A stretch of 64,000 bases of DNA from Centropus unirufus (taxonomy: Eukaryota > Chordata > Aves > Cuculiformes > Centropidae), in contig VYZI01000003.1 of the NCBI GenBank assembly GCA_013397695.1, positions 2,591,696 to 2,655,695 of the forward strand. Direction: 5' to 3'. The translations under genes and the position numbers were made by a program. Positions within the stretch are counted from its first letter, which is position 1, and each line of letters starts with the position of its first letter. Under the pieces are notes generated by a model, which had not been told where the DNA came from, did no database searches, and worked only from the letters and a program-made list of their open reading frames with translations. This document shows positions 50,201 through 64,000 of this stretch, in pieces.

Positions 50201-53200
50201 TTTAGATTTTGGTCGTCAAGGTAACAAGAAAAAGTAGGAGAAAGTATAATTTGATTTGAAAATAACAAATGCATCTTCAGTGTTGCCAGCTTGTACAGTT
50301 CTGTGCTTTCAAGAGAGATTTGGAAGGCGTATTGGAAGGTAGAAGTAGATCTGGGAATTACAGAAGACCTCAGTGAGCTTAGTTGGATTACTCAGGAATA
50401 AATGAATTTGGCTCTGTAAGTATGACATAATGTACTTTAAATACACAAAACAAGGCAAAGGAAATTGTAAGTAAAGCTTTTTATCCCGAATGATTGGAAT
50501 GAGTGAGGAAGGGTATAATTTAATCTCAGATCTTTATTATTGGTGATGATGGATGAACAGGAAAGAAACCAGCTTTGCTTTCCGATCCCAAGTTGTTTGC
50601 AGGAGAGAGGTTTGGAGAAAAACTTTTGGGAGTTCAAATATACTTGAACTGGAAATCAGAGAAATAAATGTGGTATTTTAATAATATGCATGTTCTAAAG
50701 TTATTTTTTCTGAATATGATTATACGTTAAGGAGTACAAAAAAATAATGGCTTAAGGAACCTGAAAATCATCAGGAAGACTGTCGTTCCTTTGTTTCATT
50801 ATTAAAAAAAAAAATGGTGGGGGGGAGCGAGGAGAGGGGAAAGGAGATTTTCCACTGGGGAATATTTTAAAATGTTATACACCCAGGAAGTATTTTAGAA
50901 AATTTAGTGAGTTTCTATGAAAATGTTCTAATAAAATCGGTATGCAGCAACTTGTAGTGAACATAATTTTATGAGTTTATATATGGAAAGAACTCTACAA
51001 GCTGATGAACAGCAAGCAGCTCTTATTGTATCTTTTCTCTTTGTCCTTGACCATTGGATCAGTTTAGGTTCATTTATGAAAAGTAAACATTTGGAATGAT
51101 GGTACCCAAAAATATAAGTTGAAGGTGACATAGATGCTTATACCACCAGGTTTTTTTGCATCATTTGAAAACCATCTGAATTCAATACAAACCTGGTTGA
51201 AGCCACGAGTTTAATGACTTCTGTCCCTGCTATATGGTTTTTTTTCATCTTAGATTATTTTTTTGACTATGACTTTAAAAATTTGCACCTGTCTTCATTG
51301 TCCAAGAAATAGGGCTTAAAACTATATTAGCTTAAGATGTTTAACTCCAAGTTTTAGTGTTTTAAAATATTTTTAAAATCTTTTTAATACACAGGAAATT
51401 GAGCAGATGTTTATTTCATGAGGACCTTAGTATAAGGGTTGAAAACTGTAGGCATTACATTGCAAGTATGTGCATTTCTTGAAAAGGAAGTGGTTTTGAG
51501 CTCTTTCAAAGTAAGGGAGCATAAAATCATTCTTTGGCATGTTCCTGTATGTTAGGTAGTGCCTGCAGAAGTTTACCAGCCTGCAATGAATTTATTTTTG
51601 TGGTATTTTCTTCTTTTGTTATATTGTAGTTCTTTTGTTACTGCTTTATTTAGTATTACATTAGTTTCTTTATTTAGTTACTGCATTATTTAAACCCAGC
51701 TTTGATGAAACTGGTCATCCTCCTTTCAGTAATTACAGCAAATTGTAGTTACCAAATTGCTCTAATAAGGGCTGCAAATGTGTAACATTCACAACCCTAA
51801 ATCTGACTCCTAAGTACTGGATTTTAAAATACCTTAGCAAAAGTAGCACCCACTTTAAACCCTGTGCATGACCTGCTTGCTCACTAGATTTATCAGGAAC
51901 CGCTTGGCTTTGATCCAGAGTTCTACTGCTCTTAACCTAAACACTCCAAAACCCTCTCAAAAGCCCTACAAACTGGAGCACAAGTAGATAGACAGATCAG
52001 TCACACAATAAATTAATGCTCAAATAAGATGCCCCAAGGGTTCAAGTGGAACAAGCAGAAAAAGAGATGTATAATGCTTGATACATGTTCCATCTTTTTT
52101 AAGTTCAAAATCCATAGCTTTGTAACCACGTGGTGGCTCGGCCTGGCCAAAAACTTAAACACATCACAAAAGACTTCAGAATCAGAACCAAGTGGAAGGA
52201 AGCTGTATCTCCTCTGCTTCACATTATTTTCCAACCTACGGGTTTGTTGTTTGTTTTTTTTTCATAAACCCACCCCCTGTGCACTGTGGCCTGGCTTGCC
52301 CAACATCTCATTTCACCACCCAGAAGGATGGTGAAGGCTTCGCTTGCAGCAAGGCAGCATTTAAAGAGAGACCTGGGGTTGTCGTCTGGGCAGGTGGGCA
52401 AGGCAGGTGTGGTAAGGAAGTTAAGAATGTTCCTCTATCCAAAGTGTAAATGTTGCTGTGAGAACGTGTCCTGGACGTTGGCTTCAGCTATCTTAGGAAA
52501 AGTTTACAATTAGAACCAGGGCACTCTTTAAATAAATGGTTCCCTAGTAACTGCACGTTTGCCTGCATTTACTGAAGAAATAATCTGTCATTTCCCAGAA
52601 CTGTTCATTAATCCCTCTGCTGTCAGCCTGCCTTGTAACTGGGGTCCAGGCTGGTCCACTTCATCCAGGGAGGATGAAGTGTCAAGGATCCCAACTCTGT
52701 ACCCATTCTCCCGCTGGATTCTGTTACAGGACAGGACTGGGGCTGGCAAGCCTAGTACCTCCTGCTTGAAGTAGCTGCACAGGGGTGGGTAGCCTGGGAG
52801 GAGATGATGGTGAATGCTTGCAGGCTGTGCTAGATGCCTTTGCTGTGGTGGCCCTCTGGGGTATATAAGGTGGCTTTGTGGACAATCTGGGGACACCAGA
52901 TGAGCATGCTGTATACATACAGGCAGGGTATTTCACCTTTGGAGGCCTCTATTGTACCTATTCTCAGGAGAATATAGGTATAGCTGCAATGATAATGGTC
53001 GCAGTCACCACGGCAAATCCTATGAGAAACTTGTATTCAAATTAATCTAATACATCCTTGGCCTTATGCATCAGTGTCAAACACCATTTTTTCAGAAAAT
53101 GGGACACTGCTACAGGCTGCAGAATACTAGCTTGAAATGCCGAGGGGCAAGGCAGAGTAACAAACAGCTTATATTGGATCTCAGTACCTGGATTTATTCA

Positions 53201-53980
53201 AGAACCAACAAGATTAGAGCTTTTACCCCACTAGGTGATCTCACACACACACCCTCCCCTCCAGCATTTTGTTTAATGGGTCTTGGCTTCCCTTCCCAAA
53301 AGGGATGTAACTGCTGCTCTGGGAACACTGGAGACAAAGTCATGATGGACTGCAGTGTGCTGCTGCTTGCAGTTCCTGGCCTTAGGCGTTATAGACAAGG
53401 TCCCTGAGCATCTCCTGGCAGTTGTTGCCATATGTACCCCTTCATCTCCAAGATCTTTCTTCCAGCTAGGATTTTCACCACATTCTTTCTCGGCCCGTAT
53501 CTTCTTTCCAAAGCCCTGTCTTCTTTTCAGGGCCTTCCTTCAGGCCCCTAGCCTCTTGTTTTCTCAAATATTCTATGTGGAGAAACATAATAGATTGTCA
53601 GCCTCCTGCTTGAGGTTCTATCTCTGTTTTAATTGAAGGAGTTGGGATGTGCAGTTCTTATTTAATCAAACTCTATAGCCAGACTGTACTGCTTGCCGGT
53701 AGGAAGAAGCAGTCTTCCTGAGAGTTCAAAAGTTCAGACGTTCACACAGGTATAGACCCAGTTATCAGCTGCCTGCTAGTGTTTAAGCTTTTTTTTTTCC
53801 CTACAACAGTAATGGGCCAGAGACGGCTGAAAATACAAAAAGAAACCATCATTGCTCTCAGGCTTTGTCCATGGGAAGTGGACTGAGTCACCATGCTAAC
53901 TACAAGAAAAACATTCCAGTCTTACAGTGCTCCCTGTACTCATCTCAAATTAACTTCTCCAGGAAGGATAACATTTTAGG
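47236..53980. other. Gene-free flank upstream of EIF3E, part 1
   Basis: Mostly AT-rich unique sequence. It contains a short CAA/A tract (48304-48326), a 13-base tandem duplication near 50104-50126, and an A-run followed by a purine tract (50802-50845). The section 52150-53600 is GC-richer, with frames up to 113 codons, none recognised. No exon of a known neighbour was found. Confidence 0.55.
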
Positions 53981-53984
53981 CGCA

Positions 53985-54115
53985 TTTGTTGAGGAGGAAA
54001 ATTGAAGCAGGGAGATGATAAAGACTTACTCAGAGCTCGCACAATAGATTGGTGGCAGAACCAAGGAAAGAGGAAAAGATCTGACCTCAGTCTGGTCTCT
54101 TGCAGTACTTAATTG
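53985..54115 (-). repeat. Possible MIR SINE relic
   Basis: The plus strand contains 'ttgaggaggaaaattgaagc', 'gacttactcagagctcgcac' and 'ggtggcagaaccaaggaa' in the order of a reverse-complement MIR ('gaggaaactgaggc', 'gacttgcccaaggtcacac', 'gtggcagagccgggatt'). It is diverged and called by eye. Confidence 0.4.
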
Positions 54116-57100
54116 TTGTAGGGGCCTCCAGTCGGTAATGAGTCTAAGACAGTGGAAAGCAGCATTTCTCACGGGGGCGGGGGTTGTGGTGAAGATGTTC
54201 ATTTCTCTTCTTTTGTTTGAGAGCTGTCTTTGAAGGCATTGTTCTTCCACAGCTGCAGTAGCCGCCATTCATTGTGATAATTGTGGGACAATATGCAGAA
54301 TGGATGATTGATACATGAGATAAAGTTGTGTAAGAATATTACTAGAAGATCATATGGAGATAATAAATTATGCAAAGGCAACTCAAAGAAATAAAGTTGT
54401 GGACAATTTTTGTGGGGTACTGTGTGGGAGATGGTACAGCAGATCCAAATAGGGATTAAAATAGGCAAGAGAAATAGGAACTAAAACATTCGCTGTAACA
54501 AGTCACATAGCAGGATATGAGTTGAAGTATTACAGATAGGTAAAACAGAAAAAATACAGTAAGTTGCTTATGGATAGAAAAGAGAACAAAAAAACATGAA
54601 GAACCCTGTACACCCCACGCACCTTGTCATCTATTTTCCATATCAGAAGGAGATTTAAGTGCTCTTTTTTTATTCTTTGGTGGGAAATCCAGGTATACAG
54701 GCAGGGGCTGGATATTTGGGAGGCTGGGACAGAGAGACACCGCGGAGGTTGCAGAGCAGTGTAGATACATCCAAACAGTCAGGAAGATGCAATAGCACAG
54801 AGATTGCTGCCTCACAAAATGTGAGATGGACTCAATGCATTTGAAGTAGAGCACATGTGGGTAGAAGGTATTCTGCTACACTCCTGAAGGTCGTTGGATA
54901 TAGGCAGCTGTGAGCAGGCAAGTTTTTTGGGGCTTTGATTTTTTTTGTTTGTTTTTTGAGACATCTTTTATAGATTTGCTAGCAGCGCTGTGCTAAGATT
55001 TTTGAGAACCATTTATTCTCACATTTTCCAGCTCTTCTTGCTATTAATCGATTGTGCTGTATGGCTGGGACAGCACTAAAGGAGTATCTGAAGTGAAGAT
55101 ATTGTTATTAACATCCAGCTACCAGTTCCATCAGTTAAAGAAAGCTTTATAACAGATACTGTAATAAACGCAGATGCAGCTGGCTGCTTCAGGAACAAGC
55201 AGTGGAAGGAGGAATAGGAAAGGCACGCCTGTCAAATTATCAAGTGCACCCCGTTGTCCGCTGCTCTCTCCTTTGACAATGAAGGGAGATTAGCTACTGA
55301 CTAAATTGCTGAGATTGCTTCTCCCAGTACCGACTGGCTCAGAATACCTATTCTAAATGCAGCCCCAGGAAGGAAGATGAACAGAAAGTCAACTTTCTTT
55401 TCTTACTGTTGTGGACATAATGCTGATCTGCACAATTCATATTAGCACTTGACATAGGGACACTATTTGTCTAAGTTAAATGCTGCTTAAAAAAATTGTT
55501 TCTGAATTACTACGTGTTTGTAAATTGTACTCATTGCCCTTTTCAAATTATTTTGGTTGAACCAGTTTTGAATAGGTTAGGAAGGGAAAGCAGTGTCTGA
55601 AGTGAAATCATTTATACACTTGCTTAATTATGAGGAACTCTTTTTCTGTATAAATAGTTTCAAGCTGAGCCTGCAGAATTTTAGTAAGAAAATTCGGATG
55701 GTCTATGTGCAAAAACTCCCTGTCCCAATAGTCAATACTTGGAAAAATGCAGATATTTTAAATTAGAGTTGGGTTAAGAGGGCAAACTAGTACATTAGTG
55801 GCTAAAAGTGTATGGGTTGTGTATCCAGATATTTGTTCTTCTATAAATGTGAATGTTGCCTTGCAATTCCAAAATGTCCTTGCCAGTATATATTCCAAAT
55901 GGTTATATGTGTAGATGAAAATTAAGTTCCCAGTCTAGTGAATTCCCTCTGCTTGATTGTGGTGTGGTTTAATAAAGTTTTCATGTAAATTATTTGTAAT
56001 ACTAGGAAAAAAGGCTGATTCAAGAACCTTGCCTTCACAGTAGCAAGATGAGTTGTGATTGTTGCATTTTAACATGTTCTTTAAATCACGACTGTATGAA
56101 AATTCTTACAGTTCAAAATCATATCACACTTAACTATGCAGTTAGCATTTTACAGGGAGTTGAGTAAAAACCTTTCTTCATTTACATTGGGAATATTGAA
56201 GGCTGTATTTATCAAGTTACTAGTTATTTTCTGACAATGCAAAAGTAGAGAGTTCAGGTAGTTGAATTGGCAGTAAGCTTGTAGGCTTATAGTGTCTGAT
56301 TTAAAGAAGCCCTTAGATAGCTGATAGTACTTCCATGTGGCTTGATAGCCAGTCACCCCAATTCATAAAGCAAATATTGAAACCAAAAAAGGGAGTGCTT
56401 GCTTTTCTGAGCTTTTAATCAGTGAACTCTTCCCCAAAGATGGATCAAATCCTCTTTTTTAATTTATTCAGCATAAATGAATTAAATTGAAACCTGATTA
56501 GCTCACAGTTGGGGGGATCTCTCTGCAATGACTTGGAACACTTGCTAGGGAGTAACCTCAAATCCCAGGCCCTGTATTCTTCTGCGCTGCCTTTTCCAGT
56601 GGTATGATTTGTGCACAGTAAGAGACTTCAGAGCCCTTCTTTTGGAGGTTGCTGACAGACTTATATGCCTTTCACCTGTGTTTTAAAATGCTTAGATGTT
56701 AATATTAGACTCAACAAGTCTTCAGTAAGATTTTTCTGAGAGACAGTTTGTGAATCAATATTTATGAATGTATGCATTACACAGAAGTAGTATTATTTTA
56801 CTCTAAGCGGTAGAAGAATTGCCGTGATTGTAAATAGCAATTCCATTAGCTTAGTGTCAAAGCTATGCCTGCTTCTTTTCTGCTAAGGACAAAAGCCCTT
56901 GTGAAAGTTCTTGCTCATTATCAAGAAATAATAGGTTAATACTATGCAGTTAAGGATGAAAAGTTTTATCCTTACATCAACAATATGTTAATGATAATAG
57001 CCTGTTGACATATTGGGTTCTTCAGAATACTCATTTATATGTCAAATGTTTTTAAAAGTTTTAGACAAGTCTCATTTTTAAGTCCAAATCATAGCCAAAA

Positions 57101-60100
57101 GGTGGCAGTATTCTATTCAATATTCATTTGTAAAACATTATAAAAATGCATGTATTTATTGACACTTTGCTTCTGATATTAGATCAAACTGGTTGATTGT
57201 ATCATGAAAATAAAGTATGTTTTTCAGCATAACATGTTCAGAAAGAAATTAGAAATTAAACTCTTTGCTTATACCTGAAAATTTGCAAAAGAATAATCTA
57301 GTACATAAATTTTAAATATTAGGTGTATGGTGTTTCATATATCTCCGTTGTCGCTAAAAGCTGACTTTGGGATCTGTCTGTTTTTACAGATTACTTAATA
57401 GCATCAGAACTTTTCTCTAAGTGTTGGCAGTTAACTCATTTTACCTTCAAAAAGAGGGAAATGAATCTCCATATGCTTTTAATATGAGCCAAAACTGCTG
57501 CATTAAAAGCAATTTGTTTTATACACCCTAGAGATGTTGTAATATTTTTCATAAAGTGAGTATGGGCTCTTTTTGTGCTGAGATAACAATAACTTGAAGA
57601 GTTGTTGAAATATTACTTTTCCTGACTGCCAAGTTGTTTAACTATGCATCGGTGGTGTGTCTCGGAATGCTTTGAGATAAAAGTTTAAATATAGTGGGAA
57701 AGAATGCTTGCAAGTGCAGTTGCATTGAAGCAGATGTTTCCATGTAAATTTTGATCCATATTTATTTCAGAATTAAATATTAAATTAGTAGTGCTGCTTT
57801 TTAATATGCTTCCATATGCACCTCCGATGGAGTATAATTCACACCTATCTATTGTAATTTCAAGCAAAATATAGTTAATGCAATTCCAAAGGGAACTTGA
57901 TTTAATAGGCCTTGAGATTTATCACTGGTGTTTCTCTATTTTGCCGTATTAGTGGAATAGCCCACTTGCTACATCTCTAAAGGTTGTTCCTTCAAAAAAG
58001 GGCGAGACACATTTTTGTTTAAGAATCATTTTGGTGCTCACATTGACAAGAAAGTGATATGAAATTTAATTCCTTTTTTAACAATCGAATGAGGCAAAAC
58101 ATTGTCTCACTAGCACAAATTCAGGAAGCATCACGAAGGTAAGCAGGATGAAGATATCAAACAAATGTAGCTGGCTGCCAAAGATATAACCAAGAGACTG
58201 TTCAGAAGGCCAAAATGGATGATGTTATTTTCTCACACATAATTCTTTAAAAAAGATAAATCCTAGTGTGTAAATGCTGATACTGCGAATAATCTGTTTC
58301 CTGCTGGGCTCCAGTGTTTGTGATCCATTTGCTTCTAGAATTTATTCTCAAAGAGCATTTTAGAAAAGCTTACTTTTCTAAAGGCCTGGAAATTTCCTGA
58401 AATTATTCTGGGAACAAATCCAGAGGACAGCGAAATGAAAAGGACCATTGCTTGAGGCAGTGTGTTCCCAAGATATTTAATACATCCTTGGGGAGGGCGG
58501 GGAAAGTCTTCTCAGTGTATGCGTCACACTTTAAGGAGATTTGGTCAGGAAGCACAGCACAACTGCACCAATAGTATATTTATTTTATGTTTCAAATACA
58601 CTGAGCATATCTAAATCTAAGAGCACTAACATACACTTGGAACCCAATGTGATTGTCATAGCATTCATCAGATAGGCTAAAGACATTTTTTGCATGTGCA
58701 GTTACATAGGAGAGCAAATTGTACTCAGAGTTTTCTTCCTCTAATTAAACTACAGGTTTTTTTATGCATTGAAGGTATTATTCTTAACAGTAAACTTCTT
58801 TGTGATTGTAAGTAGAGCTTTAGGTTGAAGTTTTGTCTTCTAAAAGAAGGATGAGCTCCCTGACCAAAACAGAACAAGTGAGGGAAGGATTTGGAAAGTT
58901 TTCATATTCATGTGTGGGAGGAGGCTTGCATCTGCTGGGTGCATGTGGACTCTGTACCATGAGTTTACTGCTGTGGATGGTCTGTGCCTATGCACTTGTT
59001 TCTAGGGGCTGTTGGAGAGGCTGTGGTTTCCTCTTGAACTTCTGCCTTTGCCAACACCCTTTATATTGTCTTGATGCCAAATGCAGCAGTAGGCGGAATG
59101 GGGGAGGATGTGCACATGTAGGGCTGTTCCTGATGTGCATGTGCTGCATCACATATTGCTCATCGGGCGAGACTACGCTCCTGCAGCCCTAGTGAGTTAT
59201 TCCTTTGTTTTGCTGATACTTCAATAAAAATAGAACTGGCTCGCAAATTTTGTCCTCTGTGTTCCTCCAAGAAAAGTTTGCAATGTGCAATAAATCAGCA
59301 GTTAGTACTTACACGCTACAGTGTTGGTTTTGACCTGTCTGTATTAATTCTGGAAATTAATGGGACATTTGCTCTCTCCCACTAGATATAAATCCCTTTT
59401 TTTGGTAGTGTTTCTGTAGTAGACCTTTTAGTAGCTAGCTTCCCAACAATGCTTCCAAGCTTCAGTTTTCCTTGAACACATTTGTTTGATTTTTAAAAAA
59501 AAAAAAATGATAAACATTTAACTGATGGGCAAAACTTGCCAAAAAATAGTTCATGACATTATGTGCCTCTACTCAGGATTACATTTGGGGAATAAAGGCA
59601 GGACAGAACAAACTTTCTAGGAAATTCTGTGTCCCTTAGGCGTTTTGGTATTATTTATCTTGGGCATGAAATGCAAATGGGTCTACAAGGGAAGTATAAT
59701 TCACATAAAACTGTATGCCTGTCTCTTAGATGTTGTATGGAGATTTTTCAGGGGTGAAAATGAAGTTGGGTAGACCAGCATCTCCTTTGAAGATATTGTA
59801 AATGCTGACATTGGTAGGGAATTTAAAGAGTGGGACTCATCCTCTGCTCTTTGTGTCCTCTGAAGTTGCTGTGAAAAATGAGAAGCTGAAAATTTTCCCT
59901 ACCATTTATTTGTGGCACTGTTAGGGTTACTTTGCACATATCTTATATGGCCAACGAACAACAGCACAGCATTGGCTTTACAAGAAACTGATGTTTGTAT
60001 TGCAGATTACTGACAGATACTATTCTAGATTCTGTAGCACTGGTATCTTTCACATACATGAAGCTCTCACAATTTTGGTAAATATGATCATGCACTTAAT

Positions 60101-63100
60101 ATATATTTTTCTCTAGAGGCTTTAGAGGGGGTGTTTTAAGGGCTGATGATCATTATGAGGTATCATTATGAGGCATTATTTTAGGTTTTTAACTTTCCTT
60201 TTTTTTTACCAAAAATGTAGAACATTTTCAGGACAATTTTATTATGGGAAATACCTAATTTAAACATTTCAGTGACACTGTACAAGGGATAAACATCTTG
60301 CTCCGTTCATCCCCTTCTTCTTTCAGGTATGAACGGGAAAGACTTGAAGGAGGATTTTCACACACATAAGGTATTCCTTGCAGAAGTTTTGCTCTGGCAT
60401 CCCATTGTGGAGCCCTTTGCAGTGGGCTTCATGGGTTTTGACATAACAGAAATTGTGAGGTAGAAAGATAGGTGGGCTTTTTAAACTTAGAGCCACCTCA
60501 TTTTTGCTCCTATGAGTGTGATCTAGTAAAACCTTAGTTTAACTGTGTAGATGAACAGTTATTCTTCCGTTCAACAGCCATTATTTCATGTGTAAGGATT
60601 CCTGAGATCAGGTGTGAGTCAGTTTTTAACCCAGTTCGCTGAGGAAGTAAGGCTTCTATGCCCATGCCACAGGTACCTCTGTTTGTCCCTTTGTAACAGT
60701 TGTTTAACCTACAGACCAGTTCAGTCAAGTTTAAAAGTGAGGTAGATACCCCAGAAAGGAAAATTTTCTTCAGTAGTTCCAGGGACTGAACACAGCCCCT
60801 AAACCTATTTGTTCATCTGCCAGAGGATGAGCAACTTGATTTTCAGCTGGATTTCCTGGCAGCCAAATGGATTAGCACTTAAATGTTAGCCAGCCCGTCA
60901 GGCCTGTATCTAGCTGCAAGACAGAATGCATTGTTTCTTGTCCAACAGAAAACAAATTCAAGAAGATAAGGAGAACTTGAAGATCCTGTTGCAAAACATG
61001 AGTGTTTGTGTGAGGGGCAGGATGGGGCTGTTGGAATGATTTAGCTATGAGGCAGGGAGGTGAAAACAGTTTTTTCAAGAAATATTTTATTGCAGTTATT
61101 GAAGTTTGAAACAAACTTTAAACTATTTTATTAATATTTGCTATCTCATGTATCTGCAGTTGAAAGTATAAACACATAAGTTAGAGAGATTTAACATCAA
61201 AGAACTTAGTGGTTTTGGAGAAATACAGTCAGTTTTGTGGACTTATGTGCTGAGTGTCACAATCTTTCTAAAGTTATCTGAAATTATTATAAATTCTACT
61301 TAATATAATAGAACTCTAAAATGCTGGAATCCTCAGGGAAAAATACATCGTCTTAAAAGGCAAGGCACATCCATATGGTTGATGAAGCCGAAAATACCTT
61401 ATTTGATCTTTCTGGCAAGGAGCCTATAACCAGTCTGTAACAAGACCTTTCTGTGTATCGGACTTTTGGAACTGCTGAAATCACGAGAAATGTAAAAGCA
61501 GAAATGAACTGGTTCATACTTCTTTTCCCATAGTGGAGAAATAAAGATTTCATACATGACTCAGGGGAAAGGTGTGGGTAGTGCTGCTTGCAATGATGAC
61601 CCTTAGGGCCTTGGTCTTTGAGGCATAGGTCAAGATTGTAGCAAAAATGATGTTTTCTACTCCCTTTAAAGGATGTGTGTGTTGCTAATGCAGCCCCTTG
61701 GAGGCATAACTAGTTACTCAGAGGAAAATGCTTGTCCTCCCATTGGCAAAACATGTGTAGGAATCACAGCTGCTACTACCAATACTGAACTTGTCTTCAA
61801 TTGCTGCATACTCTGCTCAAATAAAAACTGACCGGCTCTAACTGTTGCTGTCACAGAAGTTAAGATTCTTTTCATCTATGTGCTGCTGTGCCCTTCCTGA
61901 GAATAACGGGATGTAGATTTTTGAACTATTCAACTGTGTCTCTCAGTACAAAATTGAATGATATCCCTTAATGAAAATGTTCAAGCTGATTTACACAATG
62001 TTGAGGTAAAGAGAGGGAATATCTGTTTGGCACAGAGAAGCCAGTAAGGTGACTGGCTGCCTGCCTCTGTACCAGAAGCTCATATGAAACAGCTCAAAGC
62101 AGAACCTTTTGCAGATCATAGGCTTCCAGAGTTTACAACACGCTTCAGTTTGCAAACTGCTAATCACCAGTAGGCCCTCTTACAAGGTGTCTTCATATTT
62201 GCATGCATATTACTAGGTATCCCTTGTTTTCTTAATTTGGTAGGCTTATAAGATATGCTAACTGTAGTTAAATGCTACTTGGGCCATTACTCAAACTGAT
62301 GGCTTGGAAGTAAGGGATGATTCAAAATGCTGCCTTGCAAACAGCAGTGTGCCACCTCAGTTCACTAAAACGACATGCACTATTCCATTTTTTAATCAGA
62401 CAGAGTGCAAATTGGCTTGGAATACAGTTCAATGTGTTCCCATTGCAGATTTCACTGCTCATAGCACAGCATGCTGTACATTAGTTATACTGAGCTTGAA
62501 AGACGTTACTTACTAGGTCCTGGATCAAGAAATTGCTGAAACTGTACCTGGCTCATTTTAATGGAACAACTCGCTGAACAAGTGTGAACGGACCGATTAG
62601 TAATGCACTTAAGTCCATGAGCTCAGCTATGAGAGTTTTCATTGATTAAAAAAAGAACGAGAAAAGCCTAGTTGTGAAGATCTTTATAACAGTGTTGTTG
62701 CTGATGTATTTTAAATAATTTGAAACAGGGAATTGTCTTATTGGTTGCAAGAAGAGAGCACACAGCAAAAATATTTTCAGATAAATACTTTTTCCTCACT
62801 ATTATTTTATATTGTTTATGTCAACTGCAAATATGAGTAAGCAACTCTTCATTCAACCAAACTTTTGCACAATATTTTCGTCTTGTATGTGATTTATACA
62901 TCAGCTTTTGCTTTTATCTTCTTCATATATGATTTTGCCATGGATAGCAAATATACTAAATAGAAATGTAGCATGGAGAATACAGATTTATTTCAACAAT
63001 CCAAACTGTTGATATAGAATTTCAAAGTTCTCCGTATAGAAAAGCAGAAATATTTGCATAGGAAGCACTATCCACTTTTTTACAAAGCTTTTTTGGGGTT

Positions 63101-64000
63101 CAGAAATAGCCCACTAGAGCTGGCCCCTGTAAAACATTGAATCTTAAGAGCATCTCATGTGCTAGAGGATACCAGTCCTTTAAAACAGGGCTTACAGCAG
63201 GCATCTATAGAGTCTACCCAAAGTGGAATAACAGAAAGAAGCATCTTGCAGATTCACATTCTCTCTAATTTTGGAAGCTCTTCATCTTTGCTTGTCATAC
63301 ATGTTTAGAGGTGGCATATTTCTTATTTTCAGGCCAGAGTGTAACCTAGCAGGGGTTAACTTTTTCCAAAGCAGCATTAATACCTGCTCTCTCCTCAGTG
63401 ACTGTGAGAATGTGGTTTTGAACTTAGGGTGAATTCCAAAATAGCTTTTACTTGCTTCAAGTACCACTGAGATGCAACGTAGGGGCAGAAATATGAAAGA
63501 GTAATCCTCAATAAGGTTTCATCTTGCTCATCCTTTCTGAATTTTACATGATCAAATCACCTTAGCCATGCTCAAGGTGTTGGCAGTATCATCATGGTGG
63601 TTTTTAGCAGTGAGAGAACACCAAATGACTGAATTCCAAGGGTGCCTTGGAACTTGAACTTCAGAAGTAGTGGCCAGCTCTGAAACCCATTTTAATGTGC
63701 CTCAGCATCACAAGCTTGATATCTTAAGTATAACTTCTCTCAAAAGAGAGATTTTTAAGCATGCTTTTTTCTGATGTTACCATTAAGCCAGCACAATAAA
63801 AAGTTCACTTCAGGTTTATTTGTGTTAAAACACCTTTTACTGCAGCTTTGGTAATTGTTTCAGTAGGACAAAACATCAAATGACTGATCAGCTGGCTCCA
63901 TTCACTAGTCCTTCATATCTTTCTCAACACCAGTAGAAACTTTGCCTTTGAATAGATGGAACCAGTTCTTAGCAGCTTATGTTTAGAGTTATTTGTTACA
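54116..64000. other. Gene-free flank upstream of EIF3E, part 2
   Basis: About 10 kb of AT-rich, seemingly unique sequence. A GC-rich spot lies at 54174-54185, and a CTCF-like site is listed separately. The longest open frame (119 codons, 58833-59192, plus) is cysteine-rich and unrecognised. Mammalian synteny predicts EMC2 on the plus strand further right, but none of its exons was found here. Confidence 0.55.
57095..57110 (+). promoter_or_regulatory. CTCF-like motif
   Basis: CCAAAAGGTGGCAGTA fits the CTCF core consensus (CCASYAGRKGGCRSTR) at all but two positions and keeps the AGGTGGCAG centre. It lies alone in AT-rich DNA about 10.6 kb upstream of EIF3E. Occupancy cannot be judged from sequence. 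Confidence 0.4.

Noticed and set aside
58833..59192. 119-codon cysteine-rich plus-strand frame
   Set aside because: It has no recognisable domain or regular cysteine pattern and no promoter CpG island. It is most likely chance in a locally GC-richer patch.
47236..64000. Search for EMC2, the next gene expected from mammalian synteny
   Set aside because: No CpG island or frame resembling the EMC2 N-terminus or its TPR exons was seen, so the gene probably lies beyond the right edge.

Overview
This is vertebrate nuclear DNA and most likely avian. The window has two split genes with GT-AG introns, two CpG islands, and several truncated CR1 LINE copies, the dominant repeat family of birds and other sauropsids. 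The gene order R-spondin 2 next to EIF3E is conserved across vertebrates. EIF3E occupies about 21 kb here, more compact than in mammals. Turtle or crocodilian DNA cannot be strictly excluded, since CR1 is also common there.

Layout. From 1 to about 6.2 kb is intron sequence of RSPO2 (minus strand, running off the left edge). Its signal-peptide exon is at 6205-6298, inside a large CpG island (about 5.44-7.2 kb). From 7.2 to 25.3 kb is intergenic DNA with three CR1 fragments, a probable MIR relic and a damaged poly-C/N-gap stretch at 18.24-18.47 kb. From about 25.3 to 46.5 kb is the complete EIF3E gene on the minus strand. All 13 exons can be read, and they join into an intact 445-codon frame with consistent splice phases and a polyadenylation signal. 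Its promoter is a compact CpG island at 46.2-46.65 kb. From 46.7 to 64 kb is gene-free flank: one CR1 copy next to the promoter, a possible MIR relic, and AT-rich unique sequence. The neighbour expected on this side from mammalian synteny (EMC2) was not seen.

The genes. EIF3E encodes subunit e of translation initiation factor 3, a housekeeping cytoplasmic PCI-domain protein. RSPO2 encodes a secreted Wnt-pathway enhancer. They are transcribed in the same direction, with EIF3E upstream of RSPO2 and about 18 kb between them. They are neighbours rather than a functional unit.

I saw no novel multi-gene system, CRISPR array or intact mobile element. The more interesting leads are short regulatory-looking sites (a perfect 22-bp palindrome in RSPO2 intron 1 and a CTCF-like site near 57.1 kb), a GC-rich open segment in EIF3E intron 1, and an assembly artefact at the poly-C tract.
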